A DNA stretch of 64,000 nucleotides from Streptococcus sp. X13SY08 (lineage in GTDB: Bacteria > Bacillota > Bacilli > Lactobacillales > Streptococcaceae): positions 1 through 64,000 of the forward strand of contig NZ_LFYO02000004.1 in assembly GCF_001182825.2 (NCBI RefSeq), read 5' to 3'. Shown here piece after piece: positions 33,908 to 44,572 of the stretch. Numbering within the stretch: the first letter of the stretch is position 1; every line of letters starts with the position of its first letter. The notes beneath the pieces are model-generated. The model was not told the DNA's origin. It saw nothing but the letters and a program-made list of their open reading frames with translations, and made no database searches. The translations under genes were made by a program, and so were the position numbers.

Positions 33908-34239
33908 ATGTACAATAAAGTTATCGCAATTGGCCGTTTGACTGCGGCTCCAGAAGTGACTCAGACACCTAATCAAAAAAGCGTTTGTCGTGTGACTCTT
34001 GCAGTCAATCGTCGATTTAAGGCGGAAAATGGGGAGCGTGAAGCTGATTTCCTACAGGTTGTTTTCTGGGGCAAATTAGCAGAAACCTTGGCATCTTACG
34101 CTAGCAAAGGCAGTCTGATTTCTTTGGATGGAGAGTTGCGGGCGCGTTGGAAAGTCGTGCTCAACGTGCCATGCGTGAAAACAATGGTGCCGAGTATTTA
34201 GCAGATCTGGTGCTCGATGAGGAAGAGTTACCGTTTTAA
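33908..34239 (+). pseudogene. ssbB: Competence-type single-stranded DNA-binding protein SsbB, internal deletion
   Basis: SsbB binds incoming single strands during transformation. It starts at ATG 33908 behind AGGAGG. The OB fold begins MYNKVIAIGRLTAAPEVTQT. Near 34148, after ELRAR, about 20 codons are missing and the frame shifts. The C-terminal region resumes with LESRAQRAMREN and ends DEEELPF, the acidic tip that contacts partner proteins, at 34239. The normal length is about 131 residues. A position upstream of groESL and a SigX box identify it as the competence paralogue, not the replication SSB. Confidence 0.88.
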
Positions 34240-34244
34240 GGTTG

Positions 34245-34266
34245 AAGTCAGCTGCGCTGACTTTTT
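34245..34266 (+). terminator. ssbB terminator
   Basis: AAGTCAGC/GCTGACTT (34245-34252 with 34256-34263, loop TGC) is followed by T residues. Confidence 0.88.
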
Positions 34267-34313
34267 CTTTTGTCCGCCCTCAGACGGATTTGCAAAAAAT
34301 CCAGGGATTATTC

Positions 34314-34380
34314 TTGACTATTTTTGACCAAGTGATAGAATAGAGAAGTAAAGTTAGCACTTTACATACATGAGTGCTAA
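34314..34380 (+). promoter_or_regulatory. groESL promoter with CIRCE element
   Basis: -35 TTGACT (34314-34319) and -10 TAGAAT (34336-34341, with upstream TG) have a 16-base spacer. The CIRCE inverted repeat follows: TTAGCACTT (34354-34362), nine bases, GAGTGCTAA (34372-34380). Only one base differs from the HrcA operator consensus. It predicts HrcA repression of the chaperonin operon. Confidence 0.92.
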
Positions 34381-34437
34381 GAGAGCTGTTTTCCAGCTTT
34401 GCTATTATCAAAAAAATACCCGTATGGAGGAAACGAT

Positions 34438-34725
34438 ATGAGTTTAACACCTTTAGGCGATCGTGTGGTGGTCGCGTTTGAAGAAACAGAAGAAACATCA
34501 GTTGGTGGCTTTGTCCTTGCTGGAAATAGCCATGCTGCAACTAAGCGTGCTCGTGTGCTTGGCATAGGAAAAGGGATTCGCACATTGACAGGAGATTTGG
34601 TAGAACCTAGTGTCGTAGTGGATCAGATTGTATTGGTAGAAAATGGAGCTGGTATTGAAGTCAAAGATGGAGACCAAAAGGTGTCTATCATCCGTGAGTC
34701 TGATATTGTAGCCATTGTGGAATAA
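34438..34725 (+). CDS. groES: Co-chaperonin GroES
   Basis: The 95-residue lid of the GroEL chamber. It starts at ATG 34438, seven bases after GGAGG. The N-terminus [13 protein letters not shown] and the mobile loop ([15 protein letters not shown], about residues 15-29) are typical, although the rest diverges somewhat from other streptococcal GroES sequences. It is expressed from the CIRCE-controlled promoter with groEL 120 bases downstream. Intact. Confidence 0.95.
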   Translation: MSLTPLGDRVVVAFEETEETSVGGFVLAGNSHAATKRARVLGIGKGIRTLTGDLVEPSVVVDQIVLVENGAGIEVKDGDQKVSIIRESDIVAIVE

Positions 34726-34767
34726 AAAGAAAGGATTTAAACCTGACTCGTAATGGACGTCAAATAG

Positions 34768-36471
<1,704 letters not shown>

Positions 36472-36480
36472 GATGAAAAT

Positions 36481-36505
36481 AAGATAGCTTGCGGGCTATC
36501 TTTTT
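36481..36505 (+). terminator. groESL terminator
   Basis: AAGATAGC pairs with GCTATCTT (36481-36488 with 36495-36502, loop TTGCGG), followed by T residues. Confidence 0.85.
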
Positions 36506-36533
36506 GTTATACTTAAGAAAAGGAAGTGAGAGA

Positions 36534-37019
36534 ATGATTAGAGAAGCAATCAAGCAGGATGGTCAGGCTTTAGCAGTGTGTTTAGCCGAATTTAGAACTG
36601 CCTTGCGCCGCCTTAAGGGGATCGAACGTCCGACATCCCTTGAAGATGCTCAAGAGGAAGTGGATTATTTTCTGGAGAACGACTTTCCTGTCTATATCGC
36701 TGAGGTGGCTGGAGAGATCATGGGTTACCTGGTCTGTAAGGTTAGTGATGGCACGGTTTGGGTCGAGCAGATTTTTGTAGTAGCAGATCATCGGCGCAAA
36801 GGTTTTGCACAATCACTATTTGAAAAAGCAGAGCTCTTAGCCCAGAAACTCGGAGGAGAGACTGTATTTAATAATGTTCATCCAAATAATGATAAAATGA
36901 TTTCCTTTTGAGCGAAGAAGGGCTATACTGTTTTAAATTTAATTGAAATCTGAAAACCATACCAAGGCGAAGATCCCGCTAGTAAAATTCAAGTTGGCGA
37001 GCATGCCTTTGACTATTAG
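36534..37019 (+). pseudogene. GNAT-family acetyltransferase with two in-frame stops
   Basis: It starts at ATG 36534 behind AGGAAGTGAG. The GNAT core is recognisable: VWVEQIFVVADHRRKGFAQS (about residues 80-99) contains the R-x-x-G-x-A acetyl-CoA loop. A TGA at 36909-36911 and another at 36951-36953 interrupt the same frame, which otherwise continues AKKGYTVLNLIEI, then KPYQGEDPASKIQVGEH, to a TAG at 37017-37019. Both stops would revert to CGA by a single C-for-T change. The substrate is unknown. Confidence 0.8.
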
Positions 37020-37048
37020 TTTAGTTCCAAAAATACAAGAAAATCCCA

Positions 37049-37077
37049 TTGACAATGAATGCCGTTTATGATATGAT
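37049..37077 (+). promoter_or_regulatory. rpsL-rpsG promoter
   Basis: A near-consensus promoter: TTGACA (37049-37054), 17 bases, TATGAT (37072-37077). Confidence 0.88.
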
Positions 37078-37085
37078 GATAGACG

Positions 37086-37149
37086 GTACTTTTTACTTTT
37101 GGTCTCTCAAAAGTGTACAGAGACGTGCTGACAAATGTTGCAAAAGTAC
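37086..37149 (+). promoter_or_regulatory. Structured rpsL leader (nested stems)
   Basis: GTACTTTT (37086-37093) is an exact complement of AAAAGTAC (37142-37149). Inside it GTCTCT (37102-37107) pairs with AGAGAC (37119-37124). The element starts about nine bases after the -10 and would fold in the leader of the ribosomal-protein transcript. Its role is not known; autoregulation by S7 or S12 is one possibility. Confidence 0.55.
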
Positions 37150-37586
37150 ACCCGGATGGGGGTAACCAATTGGTTCGCAAACCGCGTAAATCAAAAGTAG
37201 AAAAATCTAAATCACCAGCTTTGAACGTTGGTTACAACAGCCGCAAAAAAGTTCAAACAAACCTTTCTTCACCTCAAAAACGTGGTGTTGCAACTCGTGT
37301 CGGAACAATGACACCTAAAAAACCTAACTCAGCCCTTCGTAAATTTGCTCGTGTACGTTTGAGCAACTTGATTGAAGTAACTGCTTACATCCCAGGTATC
37401 GGTCACAACTTGCAAGAGCACAGCGTGGTTCTTCTTCGTGGTGGACGTGTAAAAGACCTTCCAGGGGTACGTTACCATATCGTTCGTGGTGCACTTGATA
37501 CTGCAGGTGTAACTGATCGTAAACAAGGCCGTTCTAAATACGGTACAAAACGTCCAAAAGGGCAAGAAGGGAGAGTAGATAAATGA
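37113..37586 (+). pseudogene. rpsL: 30S ribosomal protein S12, both ends altered by deletions
   Basis: S12 is an essential decoding-centre protein, normally 137 residues that begin [15 protein letters not shown]. Here [11 protein letters not shown] (from about 37169) follows leader sequence directly. The ATG and ribosome site are missing and the frame merely stays open from GTG 37113. The body is normal, including [11 protein letters not shown] with the streptomycin-site lysine. At the 3' end KRPK is followed by GQEGRVDK and a stop overlapping rpsG, instead of the usual end and intergenic spacer. Both edges look like deletions of flanking sequence. Confidence 0.88.
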
Positions 37587-38053
37587 GTCGTAAAAATCAA
37601 GCGCCTAAGCGCGAAGTATTGCCAGATCCATTGTATAACTCAAAATTGGTAACTCGATTGATCAACCGTCTTATGTTGGACGGTAAACGTGGTACTGCTG
37701 CATCAATCGTTTATGGTGCATTTGACCAAATCAAAGCAGCAACTGGCAATGAGCCACTTGAAGTATTTGAATCAGCAATGGAAAACATCATGCCTGTACT
37801 TGAGGTACGTGCACGCCGTGTCGGTGGTTCTAACTACCAAGTCCCAGTTGAAGTTCGTCCAGAACGTCGTACAACTTTAGGTCTTCGTTGGTTGGTAACA
37901 ATCTCACGTAACCGTGGTGAGCACACAATGGTTGACCGCCTTGCAAAAGAAATCATGGATGCCGCTAACAACACAGGTGCATCTGTTAAGAAACGTGAAG
38001 ACACACACCGTATGGCTGAAGCTAACCGTGCCTTCGCACACTTCCGTTGGTAA
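37583..38053 (+). CDS. rpsG: 30S ribosomal protein S7
   Basis: A 156-residue primary 16S rRNA-binding protein of the small-subunit head. It starts [20 protein letters not shown] at ATG 37583 behind GGGAG and ends with AHFRW. The full family length is intact. The ATGA overlap with the altered rpsL end is probably a product of the rpsL 3' deletion. In E. coli S7 represses its own operon translationally. Confidence 0.97.
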   Translation: MSRKNQAPKREVLPDPLYNSKLVTRLINRLMLDGKRGTAASIVYGAFDQIKAATGNEPLEVFESAMENIMPVLEVRARRVGGSNYQVPVEVRPERRTTLGLRWLVTISRNRGEHTMVDRLAKEIMDAANNTGASVKKREDTHRMAEANRAFAHFRW

Positions 38054-38073
38054 GAATAAGATGCAAAGAGTTA

Positions 38074-38151
38074 GCATACCGGTGAAAAATAGAGAAGTGA
38101 CGCTATGTGCTTGCGCATGAGGAAGTTCATCTTTTTTCACTGAAAGTATGC
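38074..38151 (+). repeat. Long stem-loop between rpsG and fusA
   Basis: GCATAC (38074-38079) pairs with GTATGC (38146-38151) and GTGAAAAA (38082-38089) pairs with TTTTTCAC (38133-38140), separated by a small internal loop. A weaker inner hairpin lies near 38105-38119. No terminator T tract follows it. As RNA it forms about 14 base pairs and could be a processing site or a regulatory fold. Confidence 0.65.
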
Positions 38152-38197
38152 AATTCGTACATCAACCAACAAAACATTATCACCAAAAATAAGAAGG

Positions 38198-38229
38198 AAA
38201 AACGGGTAGGTCCTGCCTATCCGTTTTTT
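38198..38229 (+). terminator. Terminator upstream of fusA
   Basis: AAACGGGTAGG/CCTATCCGTTT with a short loop and a T tract ends the rpsL-rpsG transcript. Confidence 0.85.
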
Positions 38230-38240
38230 CTAAATAATTG

Positions 38241-38246
38241 TATAAT
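38241..38246 (+). promoter_or_regulatory. -10 element of the fusA promoter
   Basis: TATAAT preceded by ATTG, 39 bases before the fusA ATG. No convincing -35 is visible because the preceding terminator occupies that position. Confidence 0.5.
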
Positions 38247-38284
38247 AAGAATCAAACTAAAAATAATATAGGAGAACAAACCTA

Positions 38285-40363
38285 ATGGCTCGCGAATTTT
38301 CACTAGCAAAAACTCGTAACATCGGTATCATGGCCCACGTCGATGCCGGTAAAACAACAACTACAGAGCGTATCCTTTACTACACTGGTAAAATCCATAA
38401 AATCGGTGAAACTCACGAAGGTGCATCACAAATGGACTGGATGGAGCAAGAGCAAGAACGTGGGATCACCATCACATCTGCTGCGACAACAGCGCAATGG
38501 GATGGTCACCGCGTAAATATCATCGACACACCAGGTCACGTGGACTTCACTATCGAAGTACAACGTTCACTCCGTGTATTGGATGGTGCCGTGACTGTTC
38601 TTGACTCACAATCAGGTGTTGAGCCACAAACTGAAACAGTTTGGCGTCAAGCAACTGAGTACGGAGTTCCACGTATCGTATTTGCCAACAAGATGGATAA
38701 AATCGGTGCTGACTTCCTTTACTCAGTACAAACACTTCACGATCGTTTGCAAGCAAATGCTCACCCAATCCAATTGCCAATTGGTTCAGAAGATGACTTC
38801 CGTGGCATAATCGACTTGATCAAGATGAAAGCTGAAATCTATACTAATGACCTTGGTACAGACATTCTTGTTCAAGATATTCCAGCTGAATATCTTGAAC
38901 AAGCTGAAGAATACCGTGAAAAATTGGTTGAAGCAGTTGCTGAAACTGACGAAGATTTGATGATGAAATACCTTGAAGGTGAAGAAATCACAAACGAAGA
39001 ATTGATGGCTGGTATCCGTAAAGCAACCATCAACGTTGAGTTCTTCCCAGTATTGTGTGGTTCTGCCTTCAAAAATAAAGGTGTTCAATTGATGCTTGAT
39101 GCGGTTATTTCATACCTTCCAAGCCCACTTGATATCCCTGCGATCAAAGGTATCAATCCAGATACAGATGAAGAAGAAACTCGTCCAGCATCTGATGAAG
39201 AGCCATTTGCAGCTCTTGCTTTCAAGATCATGACTGACCCATTCGTAGGTCGTTTGACATTCTTCCGTGTGTACTCAGGTGTCCTTAACTCAGGTTCATA
39301 CGTGTTGAACACTTCTAAAGGTAAACGTGAGCGTATCGGACGTATCCTTCAAATGCACGCGAACAGCCGTCAAGAAATCGAAACAGTTTACGCTGGTGAT
39401 ATCGCCGCAGCTGTTGGTTTGAAAGATACAACTACTGGTGACTCATTGACAGATGAAAAAGCGAAAATCATTCTTGAATCAATCAACGTTCCAGAACCAG
39501 TTATCCAATTGATGGTTGAGCCAAAATCAAAAGCTGACCAAGATAAGATGGGTATCGCTCTTCAAAAATTGGCTGAAGAAGATCCAACATTCCGCGTTGA
39601 AACAAACGTTGAAACTGGTGAAACAGTTATCGCTGGTATGGGAGAGCTTCACTTGGATGTCCTTGTTGACCGTATGCGTCGTGAGTTCAAAGTTGAAGCA
39701 AACGTTGGTGCTCCTCAAGTATCTTACCGTGAAACATTCCGTGCACAAACTTCAGCACGTGGATTCTTCAAACGCCAATCTGGTGGTAAAGGTCAATTCG
39801 GTGACGTTTGGATCGAATTTACACCAAATGAAGAAGGTAAAGGATTTGAGTTCGAGAACGGTATCGTTGGTGGTGTGGTTCCTCGCGAATTTATCCCAGC
39901 CGTTGAAAAAGGTCTCGTAGAATCTATGGCTAACGGTGTTCTTGCTGGTTACCCAATTGTTGACGTTAAAGCGAAACTTTACGATGGTTCATACCACGAT
40001 GTCGATTCATCTGAAACAGCCTTCAAAGTGGCAGCATCTCTTGCCCTTAAAGAAGCTGCTAAATCAGCACAACCAGCCATCCTTGAGCCAATGATGCTTG
40101 TAACAATCACAGCTCCAGAGGAAAACTTGGGTGATGTTATGGGTCACGTAACAGCTCGTCGTGGACGTGTTGATGGTATGGAAGCACATGGTAACAGCCA
40201 AATCGTTCGTGCCTATGTACCACTTGCTGAAATGTTCGGTTATGCAACAACTCTTCGTTCAGCATCACAAGGTCGTGGTACTTTCATGATGGTATTTGAC
40301 CACTATGAAGATGTACCAAAATCTGTACAAGAAGAAATCATCAAGAAAAATGGCGGACAATAA
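38285..40363 (+). CDS. fusA: Elongation factor G
   Basis: The GTPase that catalyses ribosomal translocation; 692 residues. The G1 motif is [15 protein letters not shown] (about residues 17-31). G3 is DTPGHVDF (about 82-89) and G4 is NKMD (about 136-139). Domains II to V follow to the C-terminus. It starts at ATG 38285 behind AGGAG. A terminator and a -10 element separate it from rpsG. Intact. Confidence 0.97.
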   Translation: MAREFSLAKTRNIGIMAHVDAGKTTTTERILYYTGKIHKIGETHEGASQMDWMEQEQERGITITSAATTAQWDGHRVNIIDTPGHVDFTIEVQRSLRVLDGAVTVLDSQSGVEPQTETVWRQATEYGVPRIVFANKMDKIGADFLYSVQTLHDRLQANAHPIQLPIGSEDDFRGIIDLIKMKAEIYTNDLGTDILVQDIPAEYLEQAEEYREKLVEAVAETDEDLMMKYLEGEEITNEELMAGIRKATINVEFFPVLCGSAFKNKGVQLMLDAVISYLPSPLDIPAIKGINPDTDEEETRPASDEEPFAALAFKIMTDPFVGRLTFFRVYSGVLNSGSYVLNTSKGKRERIGRILQMHANSRQEIETVYAGDIAAAVGLKDTTTGDSLTDEKAKIILESINVPEPVIQLMVEPKSKADQDKMGIALQKLAEEDPTFRVETNVETGETVIAGMGELHLDVLVDRMRREFKVEANVGAPQVSYRETFRAQTSARGFFKRQSGGKGQFGDVWIEFTPNEEGKGFEFENGIVGGVVPREFIPAVEKGLVESMANGVLAGYPIVDVKAKLYDGSYHDVDSSETAFKVAASLALKEAAKSAQPAILEPMMLVTITAPEENLGDVMGHVTARRGRVDGMEAHGNSQIVRAYVPLAEMFGYATTLRSASQGRGTFMMVFDHYEDVPKSVQEEIIKKNGGQ

Positions 40364-40370
40364 TTGCCAT

Positions 40371-40402
40371 GAAAAAGACGCCTATCAGGTGTCTTTTTCG
40401 TT
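40371..40402 (+). terminator. fusA terminator
   Basis: GAAAAAGACGCC/GGTGTCTTTTTC (40371-40382 with 40388-40399) with a five-base loop and T-rich tail. Confidence 0.9.
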
Positions 40403-40422
40403 TTCTGAAAAGTGGTAGGTTC

Positions 40423-40451
40423 TTGCAATTTTTCCTAAATAGAGGTATAAT
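40423..40451 (+). promoter_or_regulatory. gapA promoter
   Basis: -35 TTGCAA (40423-40428), 17-base spacer, -10 TATAAT (40446-40451). The ATG lies 112 bases further on behind AAGGAGG (40549-40555), so there is a leader of about 105 bases. Confidence 0.85.
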
Positions 40452-40563
40452 AATAACGTTGAAAAGTGATTTGTATGTTTGCAAGTTACAATTTTCACAA
40501 ATGGATTAAAAGGGTTTTCCTTTTAAAATAAATAACCCGATTTTCATAAGGAGGAAATCATAC

Positions 40564-41574
40564 ATGGTAGTTAAAGTTGGTATTAACGGTTTCGGTCGTA
40601 TCGGTCGTCTTGCTTTCCGTCGTATCCAAAACGTTGAAGGTGTTGAAGTAACTCGTATTAACGACCTTACAGACCCAGCAATGCTTGCACACTTGTTGAA
40701 ATACGATACAACTCAAGGACGTTTCGACGGTTCTGTTGAAGTTAAAGATGGTGGATTTGAAGTTAACGGTAAATTCGTTAAAGTATCTGCTGAACGCGAA
40801 CCAGCAAACATCGACTGGGCAGCTGATGGCGTAGAAATCGTTCTTGAAGCAACTGGTTTCTTCACTTCTAAAGAAAAAGCTGAACAACACATCCATGAAA
40901 ATGGTGCTAAAAAAGTTGTTATCACAGCTCCTGGTGGAAACGACGTTAAAACAATCGTTTTCAACACTAACCATGACACACTTGATGGTACTGAAACAGT
41001 TATCTCTGGTGCTTCATGTACTACAAACTGCTTGGCTCCAATGGCTAAAGCACTTCATGATAATTTCGGCGTTGTTGAAGGTATGATGACAACTATCCAC
41101 GCTTACACTGGTGACCAAATGATTCTTGACGGTCCACACCGTGGTGGGGACCTTCGTCGTGCTCGCGCTGGTGCTGCAAACATCATCCCTAACTCAACTG
41201 GTGCTGCAAAAGCAATCGGTCTTGTAATCCCAGAATTGAACGGTAAACTTGACGGTGCTGCACAACGTGTTCCAGTTCCAACAGGTTCAGTTACAGAATT
41301 GTTCTCAATTCTTGAAAAACCAGTTACTGCTGAAGAAGTTAACGCTGCTATGAAAGCTGCTGCTAACGATTCATACGGTTACACTGAAGATCCAATTGTA
41401 TCATCTGATATCGTAGGTATCTCATACGGTTCATTGTTCGATGCAACTCAAACTAAAGTCCTTGACGTTGATGGCAAACAATTGGTTAAAACTGTAGCAT
41501 GGTATGACAACGAAATGTCATACACTTCACAATTGGTTCGTACTCTTGAGTACTTTGCGAAAATCGCTAAATAA
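40564..41574 (+). CDS. gapA: Glyceraldehyde-3-phosphate dehydrogenase
   Basis: NAD-dependent glycolytic GAPDH of 336 residues. The NAD-binding N-terminus is [17 protein letters not shown] and the catalytic Cys is in SGASCTTNC (about residue 152). HAYTGDQ and the WYDNEMSY block follow. It starts at ATG 40564 behind AAGGAGG. Codon use is strongly biased to the preferred set, consistent with very high expression. Streptococcal GAPDH is also found at the cell surface. Intact. Confidence 0.97.
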   Translation: MVVKVGINGFGRIGRLAFRRIQNVEGVEVTRINDLTDPAMLAHLLKYDTTQGRFDGSVEVKDGGFEVNGKFVKVSAEREPANIDWAADGVEIVLEATGFFTSKEKAEQHIHENGAKKVVITAPGGNDVKTIVFNTNHDTLDGTETVISGASCTTNCLAPMAKALHDNFGVVEGMMTTIHAYTGDQMILDGPHRGGDLRRARAGAANIIPNSTGAAKAIGLVIPELNGKLDGAAQRVPVPTGSVTELFSILEKPVTAEEVNAAMKAAANDSYGYTEDPIVSSDIVGISYGSLFDATQTKVLDVDGKQLVKTVAWYDNEMSYTSQLVRTLEYFAKIAK

Positions 41575-41587
41575 TCATTGTTGAACG

Positions 41588-41613
41588 AAAAGAGCCCTTT
41601 GGGGTTCTTTTTT
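41588..41613 (+). terminator. gapA terminator
   Basis: AGAGCCC/GGGTTCT (41591-41597 with 41602-41608, loop TTTG) followed by T residues. Confidence 0.85.
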
Positions 41614-41616
41614 GTA

Positions 41617-41643
41617 TACAAAAAAACCAGCCAAGCTGGTTTG
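41617..41643 (-). terminator. Terminator of the TetR gene
   Basis: AACCAGC/GCTGGTT around loop CAA, with an A run at 41620-41626 that becomes a T tract on the minus strand. Confidence 0.8.
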
Positions 41644-41650
41644 TGTATGA

Positions 41651-42199
41651 TCAGACAAGTTCTAAGTAATACTGGCTCATTTCTTCTGCTGTTCGATTAG
41701 GTGCAGAATGTAACCACCAGTTGAGACAGGCAATAAAGCAGGATACAATATGGTGGGTAATGAGACTATCGGGAAGTGTTGATTGAGGAAAGTAGGTTTC
41801 TCGGATAGCAGGTGCCAGATGTTCTGCTAATTGTTGGCGAAGACTACGTCTGAAATAGTCATCATTGAGCTTGAAGAGCGTGAGAACCTTCTCATCGTTA
41901 GCTTTGAAATGATGGAAAAGATGGGTCACACGATCTACCAGTGAATCTTTTTCTGAATCCCAAGCATGTTTATTGTACTCGTCGTAGGACGCATCTAAGA
42001 AAACATGTTCAAAGAGGTGTTGACAGACAACTTCTAAAAGGTCGTCCTTACTGGTAAAATGGCTATAAAAAGTACTGCGACCAATATTAGCTTTTTCGAT
42101 GATTTGACCAACGCTGATTTGTTGGAAAGATTGGGAATTGAGTAGGTCGAAAAAAGCTTCAAAGATGGCGGTTTGGGTTTTCTGGCTCCGTTTATCCAT
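41651..42199 (-). CDS. TetR/AcrR-family regulator
   Basis: A 182-residue regulator. The N-terminal helix-turn-helix (about residues 8-52) includes ISVGQIIEKANIGRSTFYSH. The all-helical C-terminal domain contains several His and Cys residues (for example LFHHF and THHIVSCFIAC) that could bind metal. It is divergent from a metal-efflux ATPase, and the shared 186-base gap holds a perfect 9+9 inverted repeat. It most likely represses that ATPase and itself, by analogy with the TetR-like zinc sensor SczA. The metal is not known. Confidence 0.85.
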   Translation of the reverse strand: MDKRSQKTQTAIFEAFFDLLNSQSFQQISVGQIIEKANIGRSTFYSHFTSKDDLLEVVCQHLFEHVFLDASYDEYNKHAWDSEKDSLVDRVTHLFHHFKANDEKVLTLFKLNDDYFRRSLRQQLAEHLAPAIRETYFPQSTLPDSLITHHIVSCFIACLNWWLHSAPNRTAEEMSQYYLELV

Positions 42200-42244
42200 G
42201 GGACTCCTTCTAATTCATAGACAATTTTATTATACTGTTCAGTA

Positions 42245-42270
42245 AGATACAAATGGATTGTTTTGTATCT
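42245..42270. promoter_or_regulatory. Putative operator between the tetR gene and the metal ATPase
   Basis: AGATACAAA (42245-42253) and its exact reverse complement TTTGTATCT (42262-42270) are separated by eight bases. This is the form of a TetR-family operator in the divergent intergenic region. Confidence 0.7.
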
Positions 42271-42385
42271 GTTTTTTTAGGTCAAAACCTGTCATACTAC
42301 TATTGTAGAGGAGTTTAGGGGATTTGACAAGTCCTAAATTTTCCTTAGATAAAATCAGCTTTTAGAGCTGGGAGGTATGGATAGG

Positions 42386-44257
42386 ATGACAGAATCTAGA
42401 AAAAGTATCATGGTCACTGCAACTTGTGCAGGACTAATTGTTTTGGGGTTATTAGCACAGTGGCTGGGACAAAGTCCTTGGGAAGCTTGGCTTTTTATTG
42501 CAGCTTTTTTGGTGGGCGGTTACTGCTCAGCTAAAGAAGGTGTGGAAGAATTAATTTACGATAAACATCTCAATGTGGATATCCTCATGGTCTTGGCAGC
42601 GTTGGGTGCAGGGATTATTGGTTATTGGCTAGAAGGGGCTCTCCTGATTTTTATCTTCTCTCTTTCTTCCACTTTAGAAATTCTTGCCATGGCAAAGAGT
42701 ACAGAAGCCATTTCTTCACTGATGTCTATGACACCCGATGAAGCTCGGCTATTGGACGAAGACGGTCAAGTGACAGTTGTAGCGACTGCAGACTTGAAAG
42801 TTGGAGACCATGTCCAAGTTTTGAAAGGACAAGCGGTGCCTATTGATGGAACTCTTCTTAGTCCGCGTACGGTGCTAGATGAGTCCATGGTAACGGGCGA
42901 ACTATTGCCAGCGGAAAAAGAAAAGGGTGAAACCATCATTGGTGGAACCATTAACCAAAGCGAAACGGTTGAGATGGAAGTTTTGGTGGAAAATAAGGAT
43001 ACCCTTTTTGCCAAAATTGTCAACATGGTCGAAGAAGCTCAGACACGTCAAAGTAAGACCTCAACGTTTATTGAACGTTTGGAAAATACTTATGTAAAAG
43101 TTGTTTTAGTCTTGGTGCCAACTTTTATTCTCTTTACTTACTTGGTTTTGGGATGGGAATTGCAGACAGCATTTTACCGTGGCATGATTTTACTGACGGT
43201 AGCTTCTCCATGTGCTTTACTTGCTAGTAGCACTCCGGCCAGTCTTTCAGCTATTAGTCGTGCTGCTAAAAAAGGGATGATTATTAAGGGTGGAGATACA
43301 GCAGATAATTTGGCAAGTTTGAAGGCAATTGTCTTTGATAAGACAGGGACCTTGACGATGGGAAAACCAACTGTAGGAGCTACATATTTTTCAGAATCTA
43401 GTCACGAAGGTCTTATATCTAGCGTAGTTTTTGCTGCTGAAAGTAAGTCTAGTCATCCGATTGCTCAAGCAATTTTGGATTATTATAGCGGTTGGAACAT
43501 GGCGGAGCTAGGTGCCATGGAGGATGTGACTGGTAAAGGTTTCAAAGTTAGCTATCAAGGGGAAGCGTGGTGGATTGGTAAGAAGGATTTTATTCTGGGA
43601 GACGCGGAAGTTGTCCTCTCGGCAGATTCTATCGAATTTATGGAGAAACAAGCTGCTAAAGGCGACGCCTTGGTCTATGTGGCAACAAAAGGCACTCTCC
43701 AAGCTATTTATGCTCTTTCTGACCTTGTTAAAGCTGAGAGTAAGCAAGTCATTGCAGACTTGAAAGACTTGGGCATCAAGACCATTATGCTAACTGGAGA
43801 CCAAGAAAAAACAGCACAGGCGATTGCTGCAGAACTCGGGCTTGATTATGTATTGGCTAATTGCTTACCGACTGATAAAGCGCGTCATATTGCAAACTTG
43901 AAAGAACAATATGGTTATGTGGGAATGGTCGGAGATGGAATAAACGACGCACCAGCCCTTGCGGTTGCGGATGTCGGATTTGCGGTCGGGTCTGGTACTG
44001 ATATTGCCATCGAAAGCGCAGATGTAGTGATTATGGAGGATCTCAGTCGACTCAGCTTTGCTATTTCCCTCTCTAAAAAAATGCGCCTGATTGTGACGGA
44101 GAATATTGTCTTTGCACTGACGGTTATTGTCAGTCTCATCATTAGCAACTTGTTCCAAAATATCAGTTTGCCGCTAGGTGTGGTAGGGCATGAAGGATCT
44201 ACGATTTTAGTGATTCTCAACAGCCTTCGTTTACTTCGTTACAATGTTCGCAAATAG
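42386..44257 (+). CDS. PIB-4-type metal-transporting P-type ATPase
   Basis: A metal-efflux ATPase of 623 residues without an N-terminal HMA domain. The start is the ATG at 42386, ten bases after GGGAGG; ATG 42377 is too close. The signatures are the actuator loop TGELLP, the metal site SPC in TM4 (TVASPCALLA, about residues 271-280), phosphorylation site FDKTGTLT (about 316-323), hinge GDGINDAPAL and HEGST in the last helix (about 601). SPC plus HEGST defines the PIB-4 group, which exports Co, Fe(II) or Zn; PmtA of streptococci is of this type. The TetR neighbour sets it apart from PerR-controlled pmtA contexts. Confidence 0.9.
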   Translation: MTESRKSIMVTATCAGLIVLGLLAQWLGQSPWEAWLFIAAFLVGGYCSAKEGVEELIYDKHLNVDILMVLAALGAGIIGYWLEGALLIFIFSLSSTLEILAMAKSTEAISSLMSMTPDEARLLDEDGQVTVVATADLKVGDHVQVLKGQAVPIDGTLLSPRTVLDESMVTGELLPAEKEKGETIIGGTINQSETVEMEVLVENKDTLFAKIVNMVEEAQTRQSKTSTFIERLENTYVKVVLVLVPTFILFTYLVLGWELQTAFYRGMILLTVASPCALLASSTPASLSAISRAAKKGMIIKGGDTADNLASLKAIVFDKTGTLTMGKPTVGATYFSESSHEGLISSVVFAAESKSSHPIAQAILDYYSGWNMAELGAMEDVTGKGFKVSYQGEAWWIGKKDFILGDAEVVLSADSIEFMEKQAAKGDALVYVATKGTLQAIYALSDLVKAESKQVIADLKDLGIKTIMLTGDQEKTAQAIAAELGLDYVLANCLPTDKARHIANLKEQYGYVGMVGDGINDAPALAVADVGFAVGSGTDIAIESADVVIMEDLSRLSFAISLSKKMRLIVTENIVFALTVIVSLIISNLFQNISLPLGVVGHEGSTILVILNSLRLLRYNVRK

Positions 44258-44322
44258 AGACCTTCTATCCTGTGAAGGATGGGAAAGAAAACTAGTCGTT
44301 TTAGCAAAATGAATATGACCTA

Positions 44323-44357
44323 CTCTAGAAAGAGCAAGATCTTTCTAGAGTTTTTTT
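44323..44357 (+). terminator. Terminator of the metal ATPase gene
   Basis: CTCTAGAAAGA/TCTTTCTAGAG (44323-44333 with 44340-44350), six-base loop, seven T. The rest of the gap 44258-44572 holds no gene; its right part carries the next promoter. Confidence 0.92.
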
Positions 44358-44473
44358 GTGCGCTCAACTGAAAGGTAAATCTTTCTAAAATGAGTTTCTG
44401 TCCTGTCATAGGGGAGTTTCATTCATTTTTTAGGCATTTATTATACAAATATATCGAAAAATAAAGAAATATG

Positions 44474-44513
44474 TTTGAACAACATTGACCAAATGGTTCA
44501 AAAATAATAAAAT
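44474..44513 (+). promoter_or_regulatory. Promoter with inverted repeat upstream of the proline-rich secreted protein
   Basis: -35 TTGACC (44485-44490) and -10 TAAAAT (44508-44513) are 17 bases apart. TTTGAAC (44474-44480) and GTTCAAA (44496-44502) form an inverted repeat around the -35, a likely operator for an unidentified regulator. Confidence 0.6.
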
Positions 44514-44572
44514 ATGTAAGCTGAGAAAAAGCGAAATAAAAAATAATCCTCAAAGAGGGAAATGGAGTAAAC

